Below, piece by piece: positions 40,690 to 50,251 of a stretch of 64,000 nt of DNA. Under the pieces are notes generated by a model that was given only the letters and a program-made list of their open reading frames with translations, did not search any database and was not told the DNA's origin. A program made the position numbers and the translations under genes. Position 1 is the first letter of the stretch. Each line of letters opens with the position of its first letter. Source of the stretch: Ruminococcus flavefaciens 007c (GTDB lineage Bacteria > Bacillota > Clostridia > Oscillospirales > Ruminococcaceae); the NCBI RefSeq assembly GCF_000571935.1, contig NZ_ATAX01000003.1, forward strand, positions 62,001-126,000, given 5' to 3'.

Positions 40690-43206
40690 ATGTTGAAAAG
40701 AAGGAGCGGTACCTTCGGCTGTACCAAAGAAAAATATCTCATTGCATTTCTTCTTGGCTTCTGTACCATGCTGTTCACAGTTCTGCCCATGATGTTCACA
40801 GAGCAGGGATATTTTATTTATTACGGCGACTACAATGCTCAGCAGATCCCGTTTTACAGCCTTGCAAACGACGCAGTGCGAAGCAGCAGCCTCGGCTGGA
40901 ACTGGTTCACGGATCTGGGCTCGGATTTTCTCACATCATACTCCTTCTATCTCAGCGGCAGCCCATTTTTCTGGCTGACTGTACTTCTCCCCCGCGGACT
41001 TGTACTGCACTCCATGCCTGTACTGCTGGCAGTAAAGCACGGAGCGGCTTCACTTACTGCCTATGCCTATATAAGGCGGTTTGTACGGGGCAAGAATGCT
41101 GCTCTCACAGGAGCTCTGCTCTATTCCTTCTCGGGATTTCAGATATACGATATTTTCTTCAATCATTTTCAGGACGTTACCGCCTTTTTCCCTCTCCTGC
41201 TCATTGCAATGGAGGAAAACATCAATTGCAGACGCAGAGGTTTTTTTGCGCTGACAGTTGCACTTATGGCCTGCATAAACTACTATTTCTTCGCAGGTCA
41301 GGCGGTATTTCTGATCATATATTATCTCTTCAGGATGAGATGCAGTGACTTCCACGCCTCATGGAGGAAGTTCTTCGGACTTGTTCTCGAAGCTGTTCTC
41401 GGCACTGCCATGTCAGCCTTTATCCTGCTGCCGTCAGCTATGGCTCTTACGGGAAATTACAGGATAAGCCAGCGGCTTTACGGCACGGACATGATAGCAT
41501 ATACCGACAAGACTCTCCTGCCGAGACTGATACAGTGTCTGTTCATGCCTGCGGATCCGCCTGCATATCCCAACCTTTTTGTGTCAGACTACGAAAAATG
41601 GGCGTCCATAGGCGCATACCTGCCGCTGTTCTCCATGACGGGAGTTATCTCCTTCATGAAGCTGAGAAAGAAGCACTGGGCGTCGAAGCTGCTGATATGC
41701 TGCGGGATATTCGCGGTGATCCCCATACTCAACAGTCTTTTCCAGACAGCCAACTCATATTATTATGCCCGCTGGTTCTATATGCCCATACTCATAATGT
41801 CAATGATGACCGCTCATTCCCTTGACGACGAGAAAAACAGCTGCTTCACAGGCCTTAAGGTATGCACATTCATGACACTGGCATTTGCCGTTATCGGCTG
41901 TTTGCCGAGGAAACCCGAGGAAGGCGGCAAGCTCAGATTCTTCACCATGCCCGAGGATAAGCTCTACTTCTGGATAACGATAGCAGTAACCGCAGTAATG
42001 CTTGTATGCACATTTCTGATACTGCGCAGGAAGAAAAAAGGAAACCTCAGCACCTCCTTCATGGTATTCGTCACAGCTGTTGCCTCTGTCTGCTGCGTTT
42101 TCACCACTACCATCTATTCAGCAAACAGCGTTGAATTCGCAAACAACTACATTGAAACCGTTATAGACGCCGATGACGAGGTATACGAGGCTATCAGCAG
42201 CGACAATTTCTTCCGTATAGACATATCCTCTGACTGCGACAACTACCCTATGGTATGGGGACTCCCCTCCATGAGAGCCTTCCAGAGCGTGGTCAACACA
42301 TCTATAATGAACTTTTACAGCTATGTGGGAGTTCAACGCGACGTAGCCTCAAGAGCAAAGCTCTCCCACTATGCGCTGAGAGGACTTTTCTCCGTAAAGT
42401 ACTACTACAAGGAAAAAAACGAGGGCTGCAGCTACAGCGAGCTGTTGAATGCGCCACCGGACAGCACTCCCCCTTCGTCCTCAGGCAGTGACGAGGAAGA
42501 TACAAGCAAGGTCATTATCCCCGATGAGCTGCCCTCTTTCAGATATGTAGGTGAAACAGAGCATTTCGAGGTATACGAGAACGACCTTTATGTCCCCATG
42601 GGCTTCGCATACAACTCCTACGTAACAAAAAAGACAGCCGACGCAAAGTCAAAGCTCCAGCGCGAGAAGCTGATGATGAAGTCGCTGGTGCTCAGCGATG
42701 AACAGGCCAATAAATACAGCGATATACTCTGTGAGTACGATCCAGCGGCACAGAGCGACCTCAACCGCAGTGCCTACAAGCGTTTCTGCCTCGAAAAGCA
42801 GCAGTGCTGCTCAAAAAGCTTCAGCTTCAGCTCCGAGGGCTTCGTTTCGGAGATAGACCTGAACGCACCGCAGCTGGTCTTTTTCAGTGTGCCGTACAGC
42901 AAAGGCTGGACAGCAGATGTAAACGGCAAGCCTGCCGAAGTGGAGAAGGTAAACGAGGGCTTCATGGCCGTCAGAGCCGAAAAGGGTGAAAACACCATTG
43001 TATTCAGATACAGGACTCCCTATCTCAGGGAAGGTCTCATTATCAGCGTGACATCTGCCGCTCTGCTTCTGGTATATGTGCTCATATTCCGCAGGAAGCA
43101 CGGCAGGAAGGATCACTATGATACGGTACATTCCTACGGCTATGATCCATACGAAAAAATTCAGGCAGCGCAGGACTACTGCACACGCCTGTTCAATAAA
43201 AAGTAA
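40690..43206 (+). CDS. YfhO family polytopic membrane protein
   Basis: An 838-residue protein with about 12 membrane helices in the first 480 residues, a large extracytoplasmic domain (about 480-800) and one helix near the C-terminus (LIISVTSAALLLVYVLIFRR). The N-terminal loop YYGDYNAQQIPFYSLANDAV is typical of YfhO (PF09586), a GT-C-like fold. In B. subtilis, YfhO takes part in glycosylation of lipoteichoic acid with CsbB. The substrate here is unknown. The cytosolic tail is short and ends RLFNKK. AGGGC precedes the ATG. Confidence 0.88.
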   Translation: MLKRRSGTFGCTKEKYLIAFLLGFCTMLFTVLPMMFTEQGYFIYYGDYNAQQIPFYSLANDAVRSSSLGWNWFTDLGSDFLTSYSFYLSGSPFFWLTVLLPRGLVLHSMPVLLAVKHGAASLTAYAYIRRFVRGKNAALTGALLYSFSGFQIYDIFFNHFQDVTAFFPLLLIAMEENINCRRRGFFALTVALMACINYYFFAGQAVFLIIYYLFRMRCSDFHASWRKFFGLVLEAVLGTAMSAFILLPSAMALTGNYRISQRLYGTDMIAYTDKTLLPRLIQCLFMPADPPAYPNLFVSDYEKWASIGAYLPLFSMTGVISFMKLRKKHWASKLLICCGIFAVIPILNSLFQTANSYYYARWFYMPILIMSMMTAHSLDDEKNSCFTGLKVCTFMTLAFAVIGCLPRKPEEGGKLRFFTMPEDKLYFWITIAVTAVMLVCTFLILRRKKKGNLSTSFMVFVTAVASVCCVFTTTIYSANSVEFANNYIETVIDADDEVYEAISSDNFFRIDISSDCDNYPMVWGLPSMRAFQSVVNTSIMNFYSYVGVQRDVASRAKLSHYALRGLFSVKYYYKEKNEGCSYSELLNAPPDSTPPSSSGSDEEDTSKVIIPDELPSFRYVGETEHFEVYENDLYVPMGFAYNSYVTKKTADAKSKLQREKLMMKSLVLSDEQANKYSDILCEYDPAAQSDLNRSAYKRFCLEKQQCCSKSFSFSSEGFVSEIDLNAPQLVFFSVPYSKGWTADVNGKPAEVEKVNEGFMAVRAEKGENTIVFRYRTPYLREGLIISVTSAALLLVYVLIFRRKHGRKDHYDTVHSYGYDPYEKIQAAQDYCTRLFNKK

Positions 43207-43223
43207 TCAACGGAGGCATTATC

Positions 43224-43760
43224 ATGCACTTACAGGAAAAAACCATAACCAGCGACCTGAGATACGAAGGTCCTATCTTTACTATCACCCATGATACCGC
43301 AGAGCTGGAAAACGGAAAGACGGCAGTCCGCGACGTTCTCCATCATCACGGCGGAGTTTGTGTGATACCGATAACGGAGAATAACGAGATCTTCCTTGTG
43401 AAGCAGTTCCGCTATCCTTTTGCTTCGGTAACACGGGAGGTACCCGCAGGAAAACTTGAAAAGGGCGAAGACCACGCAGAATGCGGCCGCCGCGAGCTTC
43501 TCGAGGAAACAGGATACAGCTGTTCCGAATACATTTATCTGGGTGAGATGCTCCCCACTCCCGCGTATAATACCGAGGTAACATATATGTACCTTGCAAA
43601 GGGACTGACATTCAGCAGCCAGAGCCTTGATCCCGACGAATTTCTCGATGTTGAGCGCATCCCCCTTTCAGAAGCGGTGAAGCAGGTCATGGACGGCACT
43701 ATCCGCGACGGAAAAACTCAGGTAACTATACTGAAGGCCGCAAGGCTTCTGGGGATATAA
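43224..43760 (+). CDS. Nudix hydrolase, ADP-ribose pyrophosphatase type
   Basis: A 178-residue enzyme. The Nudix box is complete: GKLEKGEDHAECGRRELLEE followed by TGY, with all Mg-binding Glu residues. The pattern VCVIPITENNEIFLVKQFRYPF before the box and PTPAYNTEVTYMYLAKGL after it is that of ADP-ribose pyrophosphatases (NudF), which split ADP-ribose to AMP and ribose 5-phosphate. GGAGG lies upstream. It follows YfhO by 17 nt in the same direction. Confidence 0.92.
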   Translation: MHLQEKTITSDLRYEGPIFTITHDTAELENGKTAVRDVLHHHGGVCVIPITENNEIFLVKQFRYPFASVTREVPAGKLEKGEDHAECGRRELLEETGYSCSEYIYLGEMLPTPAYNTEVTYMYLAKGLTFSSQSLDPDEFLDVERIPLSEAVKQVMDGTIRDGKTQVTILKAARLLGI

Positions 43761-43761
43761 C

Positions 43762-43785
43762 AAAAAAGACCTGCCAAACGGCAGG
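43762..43785 (-). terminator. intrinsic terminator of spoVG
   Basis: The minus strand forms CCTGCC-GTTT-GGCAGG followed by TCTTTTTTG. It lies 20 nt past the SpoVG stop and 2 nt past the end of the convergent Nudix gene. Confidence 0.85.
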
Positions 43786-43805
43786 CCCTTATGTAAGATC
43801 GCTGA

Positions 43806-44117
43806 TCAAAGCTCGTCAGCAACCTTGCTGTCAGCTTCTTCCTTTTCTTCTGTCTCCATTATAGCGATCTGTCTCTCATAGGCTTCGAGGATATTCTCCT
43901 CAAATAGCTTTCTTGCTGCGGCAGAGATAGGGTGAACAATGTCACGGAAGACTCCGTTTTCGTCCTTGCGGCTTGGCATAGCAACGAAAAGTCTTTCATC
44001 GCCCTGTACGACCTTTATGTCATGTACGGCAAACATATCGTCGATAGTTACTGAAACTACCGCTCTGAGGCGACCGTCAGACATGACCTTTCTGATCTTT
44101 ACGTCTGTAATTTCCAT
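43806..44117 (-). CDS. spoVG: septation/RNA-binding regulator SpoVG
   Basis: A 103-residue member of the SpoVG family. It begins MEITDVKIRKVMSDGRLRAV and has the conserved core VHDIKVVQGDERLFVAMPSR and FRDIVHPISAAARKLFEE. SpoVG binds nucleic acids and affects septation, capsule and sporulation genes in Firmicutes. The last 15 residues are acidic and variable, as usual. It has its own promoter (44218-44246) back to back with that of murC. Confidence 0.96.
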   Translation of the reverse strand: MEITDVKIRKVMSDGRLRAVVSVTIDDMFAVHDIKVVQGDERLFVAMPSRKDENGVFRDIVHPISAAARKLFEENILEAYERQIAIMETEEKEEADSKVADEL

Positions 44118-44217
44118 AATATTTCCTCCTTAATACGAGTGTGTCTCATATGGTATCCGCACTGAAAAGGTTATTTCTTTTTTCAATAAATTTCAGCAGC
44201 AAGTAAACCTGTAAACT

Positions 44218-44246
44218 ATTATAAACTATATTTTGTAAAAATGCAA
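44218..44246 (-). promoter_or_regulatory. sigma-A promoter of spoVG
   Basis: The minus strand has TTGCAT (44241-44246), 17 nt, then a perfect TATAAT (44218-44223). The leader is about 95 nt. The -35 elements of this promoter and the divergent murC promoter are only 6 nt apart. Confidence 0.75.
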
Positions 44247-44252
44247 GCTATT

Positions 44253-44281
44253 TTTACAAGTTTTAGAGAAAATAATATAAC
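44253..44281 (+). promoter_or_regulatory. sigma-A promoter of murC-lexA
   Basis: TTTACA (44253-44258), 17 nt, then TATAAC (44276-44281) on the plus strand. The leader to murC is about 105 nt. No LexA-type operator (GAAC-N4-GTTC) is seen near it. Confidence 0.65.
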
Positions 44282-44392
44282 AATTTGGCCTGTACGCAGA
44301 GAATTTCGCTTAATTCAGTAGTTTTCTCAAAAAAGCAATTACAGATCAGGACTGTTTTCTCTTATATTTTTATCTCAGGAAAGGTGATCATT

Positions 44393-45808
44393 TTGGATAT
44401 TAATATCTTAAACGGAAAAAAACACATTCACTTCATTGGCATCGGCGGCTCGGGTATGTACCCCCTTGCACAGATACTCCACTCCCAGGGATACTATCTG
44501 ACAGGCTCGGACAACAATGAGACCGAGACTCTTGACGCCGTAAGGAAAATGGGCATCCCCGTATACATCGGACAGAGAGCCGAAAATATCGAAGGTGCCG
44601 ACCTCATTGTGCATACTGCCGCTATCATGGCTGACAACCCCGAACTCATGGCCGCAAGAGCCAGCGGAGTGCCCGTGCTGGAACGCGCTGACCTCCTCGG
44701 TATAGTTACCAGCTGGTACGGCAACGCAATCTGCGTTTCAGGTACTCACGGCAAGACCTCGACTACCTCAATGATCACACAGATACTCTTTACCGCAGGC
44801 GTTGACCTGTCCGCTTATATCGGCGGAAAACTCCCCTGCATAGGCGGAAGCGGTGTTGCCGGTAAGAGTGACATCATGGTATGCGAGTCCTGCGAGTTTG
44901 AAGATCACTTTCTCAAATTCTTCCCGGATATATCCGTTATACTCAACATCGACGCCGATCACCTTGACTACTTCGGCACACTGGAGAATATCATCAAGTC
45001 ATTCCATAAATTCAACGAGAACACCTCAAAGTGCATAATCGTAAACGGCTCTGACGCAAACTCCATGAAGTCGCTTGAGGGCATCACAGGCAAGGAGATC
45101 ATCACCTTCGGCAGGGACAGCTCCTGCGACTACTATCCTGAGAATGTAAAGCATGAAAACGGTCTCCTCACCACATATGACGCAATGTACAAGGGCAAAA
45201 AGCTTGGAACAGTAACTCTCCACGTTGCAGGCATACACAACGTCCTCAATTCCCTTGCAGCCGTTGCAGCCGCCCGCTATGTGGGCGTTGACTTCAAATT
45301 CATACAGAAAGGCCTTGAGGACTTCCGCGGAGCTAAGCGCCGTTTTGAAAAGCTTGGCTTTGAGAAAGGCATAACCGTTGTCGATGACTACGCTCACCAC
45401 CCCACAGAGCTGGAAGCTACCCTCAATGCCGCTATGGAAATGGACTTCAGACAGGTATGGGCTGTGTTCCAGCCATTCACCTTCTCGCGTACCAAGCTTC
45501 TCCTTGACGACTTTGCAAGAGTGCTCCAGATACCCGACCACGCTGTTCTCACAGATATTATGGGAAGCCGCGAGAAGAACACCTATGGCATCTTCACACG
45601 TCATCTTGCAGAAAAGATACCTGACTGTATATGGTTCCCTCAGGACGAGTCCGCAGAATGGACTGACGAGCGCAAATATGCTAACTTTGAGCAGATATGC
45701 GACTATATCTGCGAACACGCGCAGGAGGGCGATCTTGTTATAACCCTCGGCTGCGGCGACGCATACAAGATAGCAAAAATGATACTGAAAAAGCTTTCGG
45801 AGGAATGA
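44393..45808 (+). CDS. murC: UDP-N-acetylmuramate--L-alanine ligase MurC
   Basis: A 471-residue Mur ligase that adds L-Ala to UDP-MurNAc, the first peptide step. The N-terminal Rossmann loop is HIHFIGIGGSGMYPLAQIL, the ATP loop ICVSGTHGKTSTTSMITQIL near 110, and the C-domain shows VVDDYAHHPTELEATLNAAM near 330. A TTG start at 44393 is chosen because AAAGGTGAT ends 6 nt before it and the family start DINILNGKKHIHFIG follows at once; the frame is open upstream but has no site or homology. It is followed by lexA after 3 nt, an unusual pairing. Confidence 0.95.
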   Translation: MDINILNGKKHIHFIGIGGSGMYPLAQILHSQGYYLTGSDNNETETLDAVRKMGIPVYIGQRAENIEGADLIVHTAAIMADNPELMAARASGVPVLERADLLGIVTSWYGNAICVSGTHGKTSTTSMITQILFTAGVDLSAYIGGKLPCIGGSGVAGKSDIMVCESCEFEDHFLKFFPDISVILNIDADHLDYFGTLENIIKSFHKFNENTSKCIIVNGSDANSMKSLEGITGKEIITFGRDSSCDYYPENVKHENGLLTTYDAMYKGKKLGTVTLHVAGIHNVLNSLAAVAAARYVGVDFKFIQKGLEDFRGAKRRFEKLGFEKGITVVDDYAHHPTELEATLNAAMEMDFRQVWAVFQPFTFSRTKLLLDDFARVLQIPDHAVLTDIMGSREKNTYGIFTRHLAEKIPDCIWFPQDESAEWTDERKYANFEQICDYICEHAQEGDLVITLGCGDAYKIAKMILKKLSEE

Positions 45809-45811
45809 TTT

Positions 45812-46393
45812 ATGCTGAAGGATAAGGAAATAGCTGTTTTCAACTATATAAAATCCCGTCTTAGCGACGGTCTGTCCCCTTCCGTAAGAGAAATAATGGA
45901 CGCAATGGGCTTCAAGTCCACGTCCACAGCCCATCGCTACATAGAGACTCTCGTCCGCGAGGGACTTATTGAAAAAACAGGCAACCTGAACCGCACTCTT
46001 CGTCTGCCCAACAGCGGCACCACTTCCGTGCCTGTTATGGGTACAGTTACCGCAGGCCAGCCTATCACAGCCGTTGAGGACATCACAGGCTACATCGGCT
46101 TTGAAGCCCCGGGAGTGGATCCGCAGGAGCTCTTTGCCCTGAAGATACGCGGCGAGAGCATGATAAACGCAGGTATCCTGGACGGCGACATAGTTATCGT
46201 AAAAAGGGTAAGCTATGCCGAGAACGGCGATATAGTAGTCGCCTTCATCGACCGCGAGGAAGCCACAGTAAAGACCTTCTACAAGGAGCGCGGCCATTAC
46301 CGCCTCCAGCCCGAAAACGACACAATGGAACCCATTATCGTTGACGAGGTGGAAGTCCTCGGCAAGGTCATCGGTCTCAAGCGCTACTACTGA
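45812..46393 (+). CDS. lexA: SOS repressor LexA
   Basis: A 193-residue LexA, a little short for the family. The winged helix (IVKSRL-type IKSRLSDGLSPSVREIMDAM, then STSTAHRYIETLVREGLI) covers 1-65. The Ala-Gly self-cleavage site is in GTVTAGQPITA near 82. The S24 peptidase pair is Ser in RGESMINAGILDGD near 115 and Lys in EEATVKTFY near 152. RecA filaments trigger its self-cleavage and so derepress SOS genes. It is cotranscribed with murC. Confidence 0.95.
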   Translation: MLKDKEIAVFNYIKSRLSDGLSPSVREIMDAMGFKSTSTAHRYIETLVREGLIEKTGNLNRTLRLPNSGTTSVPVMGTVTAGQPITAVEDITGYIGFEAPGVDPQELFALKIRGESMINAGILDGDIVIVKRVSYAENGDIVVAFIDREEATVKTFYKERGHYRLQPENDTMEPIIVDEVEVLGKVIGLKRYY

Positions 46394-46434
46394 GCCGCTG
46401 CCATGCGAAACATACCGTACAGAGGTACATCAAT

Positions 46435-46788
46435 ATGAAAAAATGGTATAACGAGGAATACGAATTTGTCATAGAGGTCATCGGATATCTTCGCGGAGAT
46501 CATACGGAGAATTACTGCCGCAACGGAGAAGAGATCGGCGACAGATATACCTGCACCTACGGCTGCCCGGTAAATCAGGAGGGCTGCGGGATATGCTCCA
46601 AGACTATGATGATGCTTTATCCTCTGATGGAGGCAGTCAGAAGCGGCGGCGATCTTGAAAACCTCGGCGGAGACGGAAAATACAGCAAGACAATAGTCTG
46701 CCCTGATGGCTGCGTGATATTCAGACTTACAGCCGCTCCTCTCGGAAATGAGAATTTCCATAAAGGCAGCTTCTGGAAAGAGCCGTAA
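46435..46788 (+). CDS. TIGR04076 family protein
   Basis: A 117-residue protein. The family pattern is present: YEFVIEVIG at the start, a Cys-rich middle (CTYGCPVNQEGCGICSKTMM), the Pro-Leu-Met helix and Gly pair SGGDLENL, and the ending VCPDGCVIFRLTA. TIGR04076 proteins are small, often found in anaerobes and of unknown function; conserved cysteines suggest metal or redox chemistry. It follows lexA by about 40 nt and may belong to the same message. Confidence 0.75.
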   Translation: MKKWYNEEYEFVIEVIGYLRGDHTENYCRNGEEIGDRYTCTYGCPVNQEGCGICSKTMMMLYPLMEAVRSGGDLENLGGDGKYSKTIVCPDGCVIFRLTAAPLGNENFHKGSFWKEP

Positions 46789-46831
46789 ACTGCCTTCTGA
46801 ATTCCCCTAACAAGATACTGTGGAGACAGAT

Positions 46832-47740
46832 ATGAAGAAATCAAGATACTTTTTCTGCATATTCCCCCTGCTGGCGATCATACTTCTATGCAGCTGCCAT
46901 GCGCAGTACATACTGACAGTCACGGTAAATACCGCAGATATGTCCGATAAGCTGGTAGATATGCTCATACCCATGGATAAGGACGATCCCTGCTATGACC
47001 GTATCGTATATTCTTCAAGGTATTTCCCGGATAAAGATACAGAAAGCATAAGGCAGACAGAGATCGCTCAGTACAGCAAAGACGGATACAGAAGTATGCT
47101 CGTTCATTACGGCCTGTCATATTACGAAATAACGCAGAACGCTAACAGCAGCGATGTGAAATTCTATCTGAACGGCAAGCGTGAATACAGAGAGCTGTGC
47201 GATAAGTACAAGAGCTTCAAGATTGCCGTTACAGATAAAGAAGGCAGGATAATATGTGTATCCGACGAATATAAGCTGAGTCCCAAAATGAGAGTCTATG
47301 CGGAAGAGATAAACTACGACATTGATAACAATATCGTTTCCGCGGAATACACCTACAACAGGTCTGTAATTATGTGGGCCACTGAGGAGTTCTCATCACT
47401 GGCCATGCTTCCTATGGCTGTTTTTTCGCCTGTATTCTTTTTTGTATTCCTGTTTTTAAGGCTCACCCGCCGCAAGGACTTCCCCGATCCCCTTCACAGT
47501 ATCATTTTTGCGATGTTCACCATCCCGGTAATACTGTATTTGTGGACGCGGCTGGATTACGCATTCAGAACAGGCGCTCCCCTGACGGAGGTGTGGAACG
47601 ATCTATGCTGCGAACATAACGGGAACCAGTTCACAGCTGTACTTTTTCTGCTGCCTATTGTTATTTTTACAGCAGTTCTCGTATGGTCGCTGATACATAC
47701 CTTCCGCAGTGACGGCAGCCGCAATTCGACGGATCAGTAG
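46832..47740 (+). CDS. unknown membrane lipoprotein
   Basis: A 302-residue protein without a family I recognise. The lipoprotein signal YFFCIFPLLAIILLCSC has a lipobox-like LCSC near 22. Residues about 30-185 are an extracytoplasmic domain of mixed alpha/beta type with no catalytic motif. Three membrane helices end the protein (LPMAVFSPVFFFVFLFLRL, IIFAMFTIPVILYLW, AVLFLLPIVIFTAVLVWSLI). The Cys could instead lie in an uncleaved anchor. GGAG 7 nt before ATG 46832 sets the start over an upstream in-frame ATG. The neighbours give no hint of its role. Confidence 0.7.
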   Translation: MKKSRYFFCIFPLLAIILLCSCHAQYILTVTVNTADMSDKLVDMLIPMDKDDPCYDRIVYSSRYFPDKDTESIRQTEIAQYSKDGYRSMLVHYGLSYYEITQNANSSDVKFYLNGKREYRELCDKYKSFKIAVTDKEGRIICVSDEYKLSPKMRVYAEEINYDIDNNIVSAEYTYNRSVIMWATEEFSSLAMLPMAVFSPVFFFVFLFLRLTRRKDFPDPLHSIIFAMFTIPVILYLWTRLDYAFRTGAPLTEVWNDLCCEHNGNQFTAVLFLLPIVIFTAVLVWSLIHTFRSDGSRNSTDQ

Positions 47741-47857
47741 AAATGAACCCTCATGGGAACACTAAAATAAAATTTTTTTAAAAAGCTCTTCCATTTTCAC
47801 AAAAAATAGTGTATAATGTAGAGTGGTTAAAAATACGCCACGGAAAGGACGATACAA

Positions 47858-48220
47858 ATGCTTAATGAAGTAAAGGTCATCATCTGCGGTAAGGAATACA
47901 AGATAAAGACCGCTGAAGCTCCGAATTATGTTTATGCCCTTGCAAGAGCACTTGAAACCAAGATAAATGAGATCACCGCAGCAAGCGGTTCTTCCCCCTA
48001 TGCCGCTTCCATAATGGTAGCCATGGCTCTTCTGGACGACCTCAACAAGGCTAATCAGCGCCTTGACAATATCCGCGACCAGACCAAGGAGTACGTTGAT
48101 GAGGCAGGCAGGACACGCATAGAGCGCGACGCCGCACAGAAGGAGATAGAGGTTCTCAAGTCCAAGATAATCCAACTTGAGAATATGGTCAAGCTCAAGC
48201 AGCTCAGCGACAGTATTTAA
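47858..48220 (+). CDS. zapA: cell division protein ZapA
   Basis: A 120-residue Z-ring associated protein. The N-terminal head (LNEVKVIICGKEYKIKTAEA, APNYVYALARALETKINEI) is typical of ZapA, and a coiled-coil tail (AAQKEIEVLKSKIIQLENMV) follows. ZapA bundles FtsZ filaments. A TATAAT (47812-47817) with a poor -35 lies 40 nt upstream. The stop overlaps the start of the U32 gene by 1 nt (TAATG), so the two are translated together. Confidence 0.9.
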   Translation: MLNEVKVIICGKEYKIKTAEAPNYVYALARALETKINEITAASGSSPYAASIMVAMALLDDLNKANQRLDNIRDQTKEYVDEAGRTRIERDAAQKEIEVLKSKIIQLENMVKLKQLSDSI

Positions 48221-50250
48221 TGAAACAAACGGAGATACTCGCTCCCGCAGGCAGCATGGAGACTCTCCGTGCCGCTCTCAGATCAGGTGCGCAGGCTGTA
48301 TATATAGGAGGAAAGCGCTTTTCCGCAAGAAGCAGTGCGGCTAATTTCTCCGCCGGAGAGATCGCCGAGGCTGCCCGCCTCTGCCATAAATACGGTGCAA
48401 AGCTTGATCTTGCGGTAAATACCATTATTTCCGACAGTGAGGCTGCCGACTTCTGCGAATACATCAAGGCTGCCGCAGTATGCGGTGTGGACGCCTTTAT
48501 CGTGCAGGACTGGGGCTGCGCAGAGCTGATACGCCGTTGCGTCCCCGACGCCGTTCTTCACGGCTCTACTCAGATGTCGGTGCATACCGCCGCAGGAGCT
48601 TCCCTTCTTCGGGAACTGGGCTACGCAAGAGTAGTCCCTGCAAGAGAACTGAGCAAAAAGACTATTTCCCGTATATGCGATACGGGTATAGAAACAGAGA
48701 TATTCGTACACGGCGCACTGTGTATGTCGGTATCGGGACAGTGCTATATGTCTGCAATTATAGGTTCGCGCTCCGCCAACCGCGGCTGCTGTGGACAGGC
48801 CTGCAGGCTCCCCTTCTCCGCTGTGGGGAATAAGGAAAAGGCCGCACTGTCGCTGAAAGACCTGTCTCTGCTTCCAAGAGCACAAGAGCTTGCCGATATG
48901 GGAGTTGACTCCTTCAAGATAGAGGGACGCATGAAGCGCCCCGAATATGTCGCTTCCGCTGTATATGAGCTGAAGGCTTCTCTTGAAGGCGAAACACCCG
49001 ATATGGCCATGCTCCGCGGAGTGTTCTCCAGAGGAGGCTTCACGGACGGCTATTTCACAGATAAAAGGCAGGATATGTTCGGAGTCAGAGAAAAGGACGA
49101 CGTTATCTCTGCCCATGAACTGATACCAAAGATACACGAGCTTTACCGCTTTGAGCGCAAGGCTTACACCGCCGACTTCCATGCTGTCATAAAAGCAGGA
49201 CAGCCTGTTGTGATAAAGGCGGTATGCGGTGATATATCTGCATCTGCTCAGGGCGAAATCCCCGAAAAGGCGCTGAACCGCCCGACAGATACGGAATCTC
49301 TTACAAAACAGCTCTCAAAACTGGGAGATACGGTATTCAGCTTCGGACAGCTCACAGCAGATATGGACGAGGGACTTATAGTCCCCGCAGGCAAGCTCAA
49401 TGAGCTTCGCAGGCAGGTCACCGAAAAGCTCACTCAGCTCATAACGGAAAGAAATACTCCCGTATATACCGTTACGAACTATGTCCCCGATGCAAATACC
49501 CGTGTTTCGGATAAATGCGCAGACAAGCTGCCTTTACGGACATTCTGTCGCAGCAGACAACAGGCAGAAGCCGCAGCGGAGCTCTCGCAGTACATCATCA
49601 TCCCCGAAGAGCTCATTGACGAGGAACTTCTCGGTGCCGTGGACAGGGAAAAGATAATCGCTTCTCCCCCACGTTTCATCACTGATGAAGACGCTCTTGA
49701 AAAAAGGCTGGCAGAGCTTAAAGGTATGGGCATAAACAGGCTTTACTGCCATACTCCCGACTGCATAGCCATGGGCAGGAAGCTCGGCATGAAGCTTCAC
49801 GGAAGCTTTACGCTGAATGTGTACAACTCCTTCAGCGCGGACTACCTCCACGATCTCGGTCTTGAGGACTGCATCTTCTCTGTGGAGGCAACTGCCGAAC
49901 AGCTGTCACGTATTGATACTTCGCTTCCTCTGGGAGCTGCGGTATACGGAAGACTTCCCCTTATGCTCACAAGGAACTGTCCCATAAAGAACGAAGCAGG
50001 CTGCGGGAAATGCACCAAAAAACTCACAGACCGCACCGGCAGAGAACTTCCTGTAGTATGTTCAAAAGACTACGCAGAGATACTCAATCCCGACAGACTG
50101 TTCATGCTGGACAGGCTTGGCGAGCTTGGTGTCCCTTCCTTCGGTGCAGTATACCTTTCCGATGAGGACGCAGACGCTGTAAGAGCTGCACTTTCGGGAC
50201 AGAAGCCCGCAGGAAATATCACAAGGGGACTTTATTACAGAGGTATATGA
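48220..50250 (+). CDS. U32 family protein, RlhA-like 23S rRNA hydroxylase
   Basis: A 676-residue protein with a U32 domain (1-330) and a DUF3656-type C-terminal half, the arrangement of E. coli RlhA, which hydroxylates C2501 of 23S rRNA. Signatures are EILAPAGSMETLRAALRSGA at the start, the Cys-rich FVHGALCMSVSGQCYMSAII and SANRGCCGQACRLPF near 168-200 (probable metal site), and DSFKIEGRMKRPEYVASAVY near 228. A further Cys set near 590 (RNCPIKNEAGCGKCTKK) may complete the metal site. U32 proteins were named peptidases, but the rRNA-modifying role fits this length better. Hydroxylation here is inferred. Confidence 0.8.
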   Translation: MKQTEILAPAGSMETLRAALRSGAQAVYIGGKRFSARSSAANFSAGEIAEAARLCHKYGAKLDLAVNTIISDSEAADFCEYIKAAAVCGVDAFIVQDWGCAELIRRCVPDAVLHGSTQMSVHTAAGASLLRELGYARVVPARELSKKTISRICDTGIETEIFVHGALCMSVSGQCYMSAIIGSRSANRGCCGQACRLPFSAVGNKEKAALSLKDLSLLPRAQELADMGVDSFKIEGRMKRPEYVASAVYELKASLEGETPDMAMLRGVFSRGGFTDGYFTDKRQDMFGVREKDDVISAHELIPKIHELYRFERKAYTADFHAVIKAGQPVVIKAVCGDISASAQGEIPEKALNRPTDTESLTKQLSKLGDTVFSFGQLTADMDEGLIVPAGKLNELRRQVTEKLTQLITERNTPVYTVTNYVPDANTRVSDKCADKLPLRTFCRSRQQAEAAAELSQYIIIPEELIDEELLGAVDREKIIASPPRFITDEDALEKRLAELKGMGINRLYCHTPDCIAMGRKLGMKLHGSFTLNVYNSFSADYLHDLGLEDCIFSVEATAEQLSRIDTSLPLGAAVYGRLPLMLTRNCPIKNEAGCGKCTKKLTDRTGRELPVVCSKDYAEILNPDRLFMLDRLGELGVPSFGAVYLSDEDADAVRAALSGQKPAGNITRGLYYRGI

Positions 50251-50251
50251 T

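Noticed and set aside
45026..46297. 423-codon open frame on the minus strand across murC and lexA
   Set aside because: It is antisense to two well-identified genes, and its Cys- and Tyr-rich composition is typical of shadow frames in this genome.
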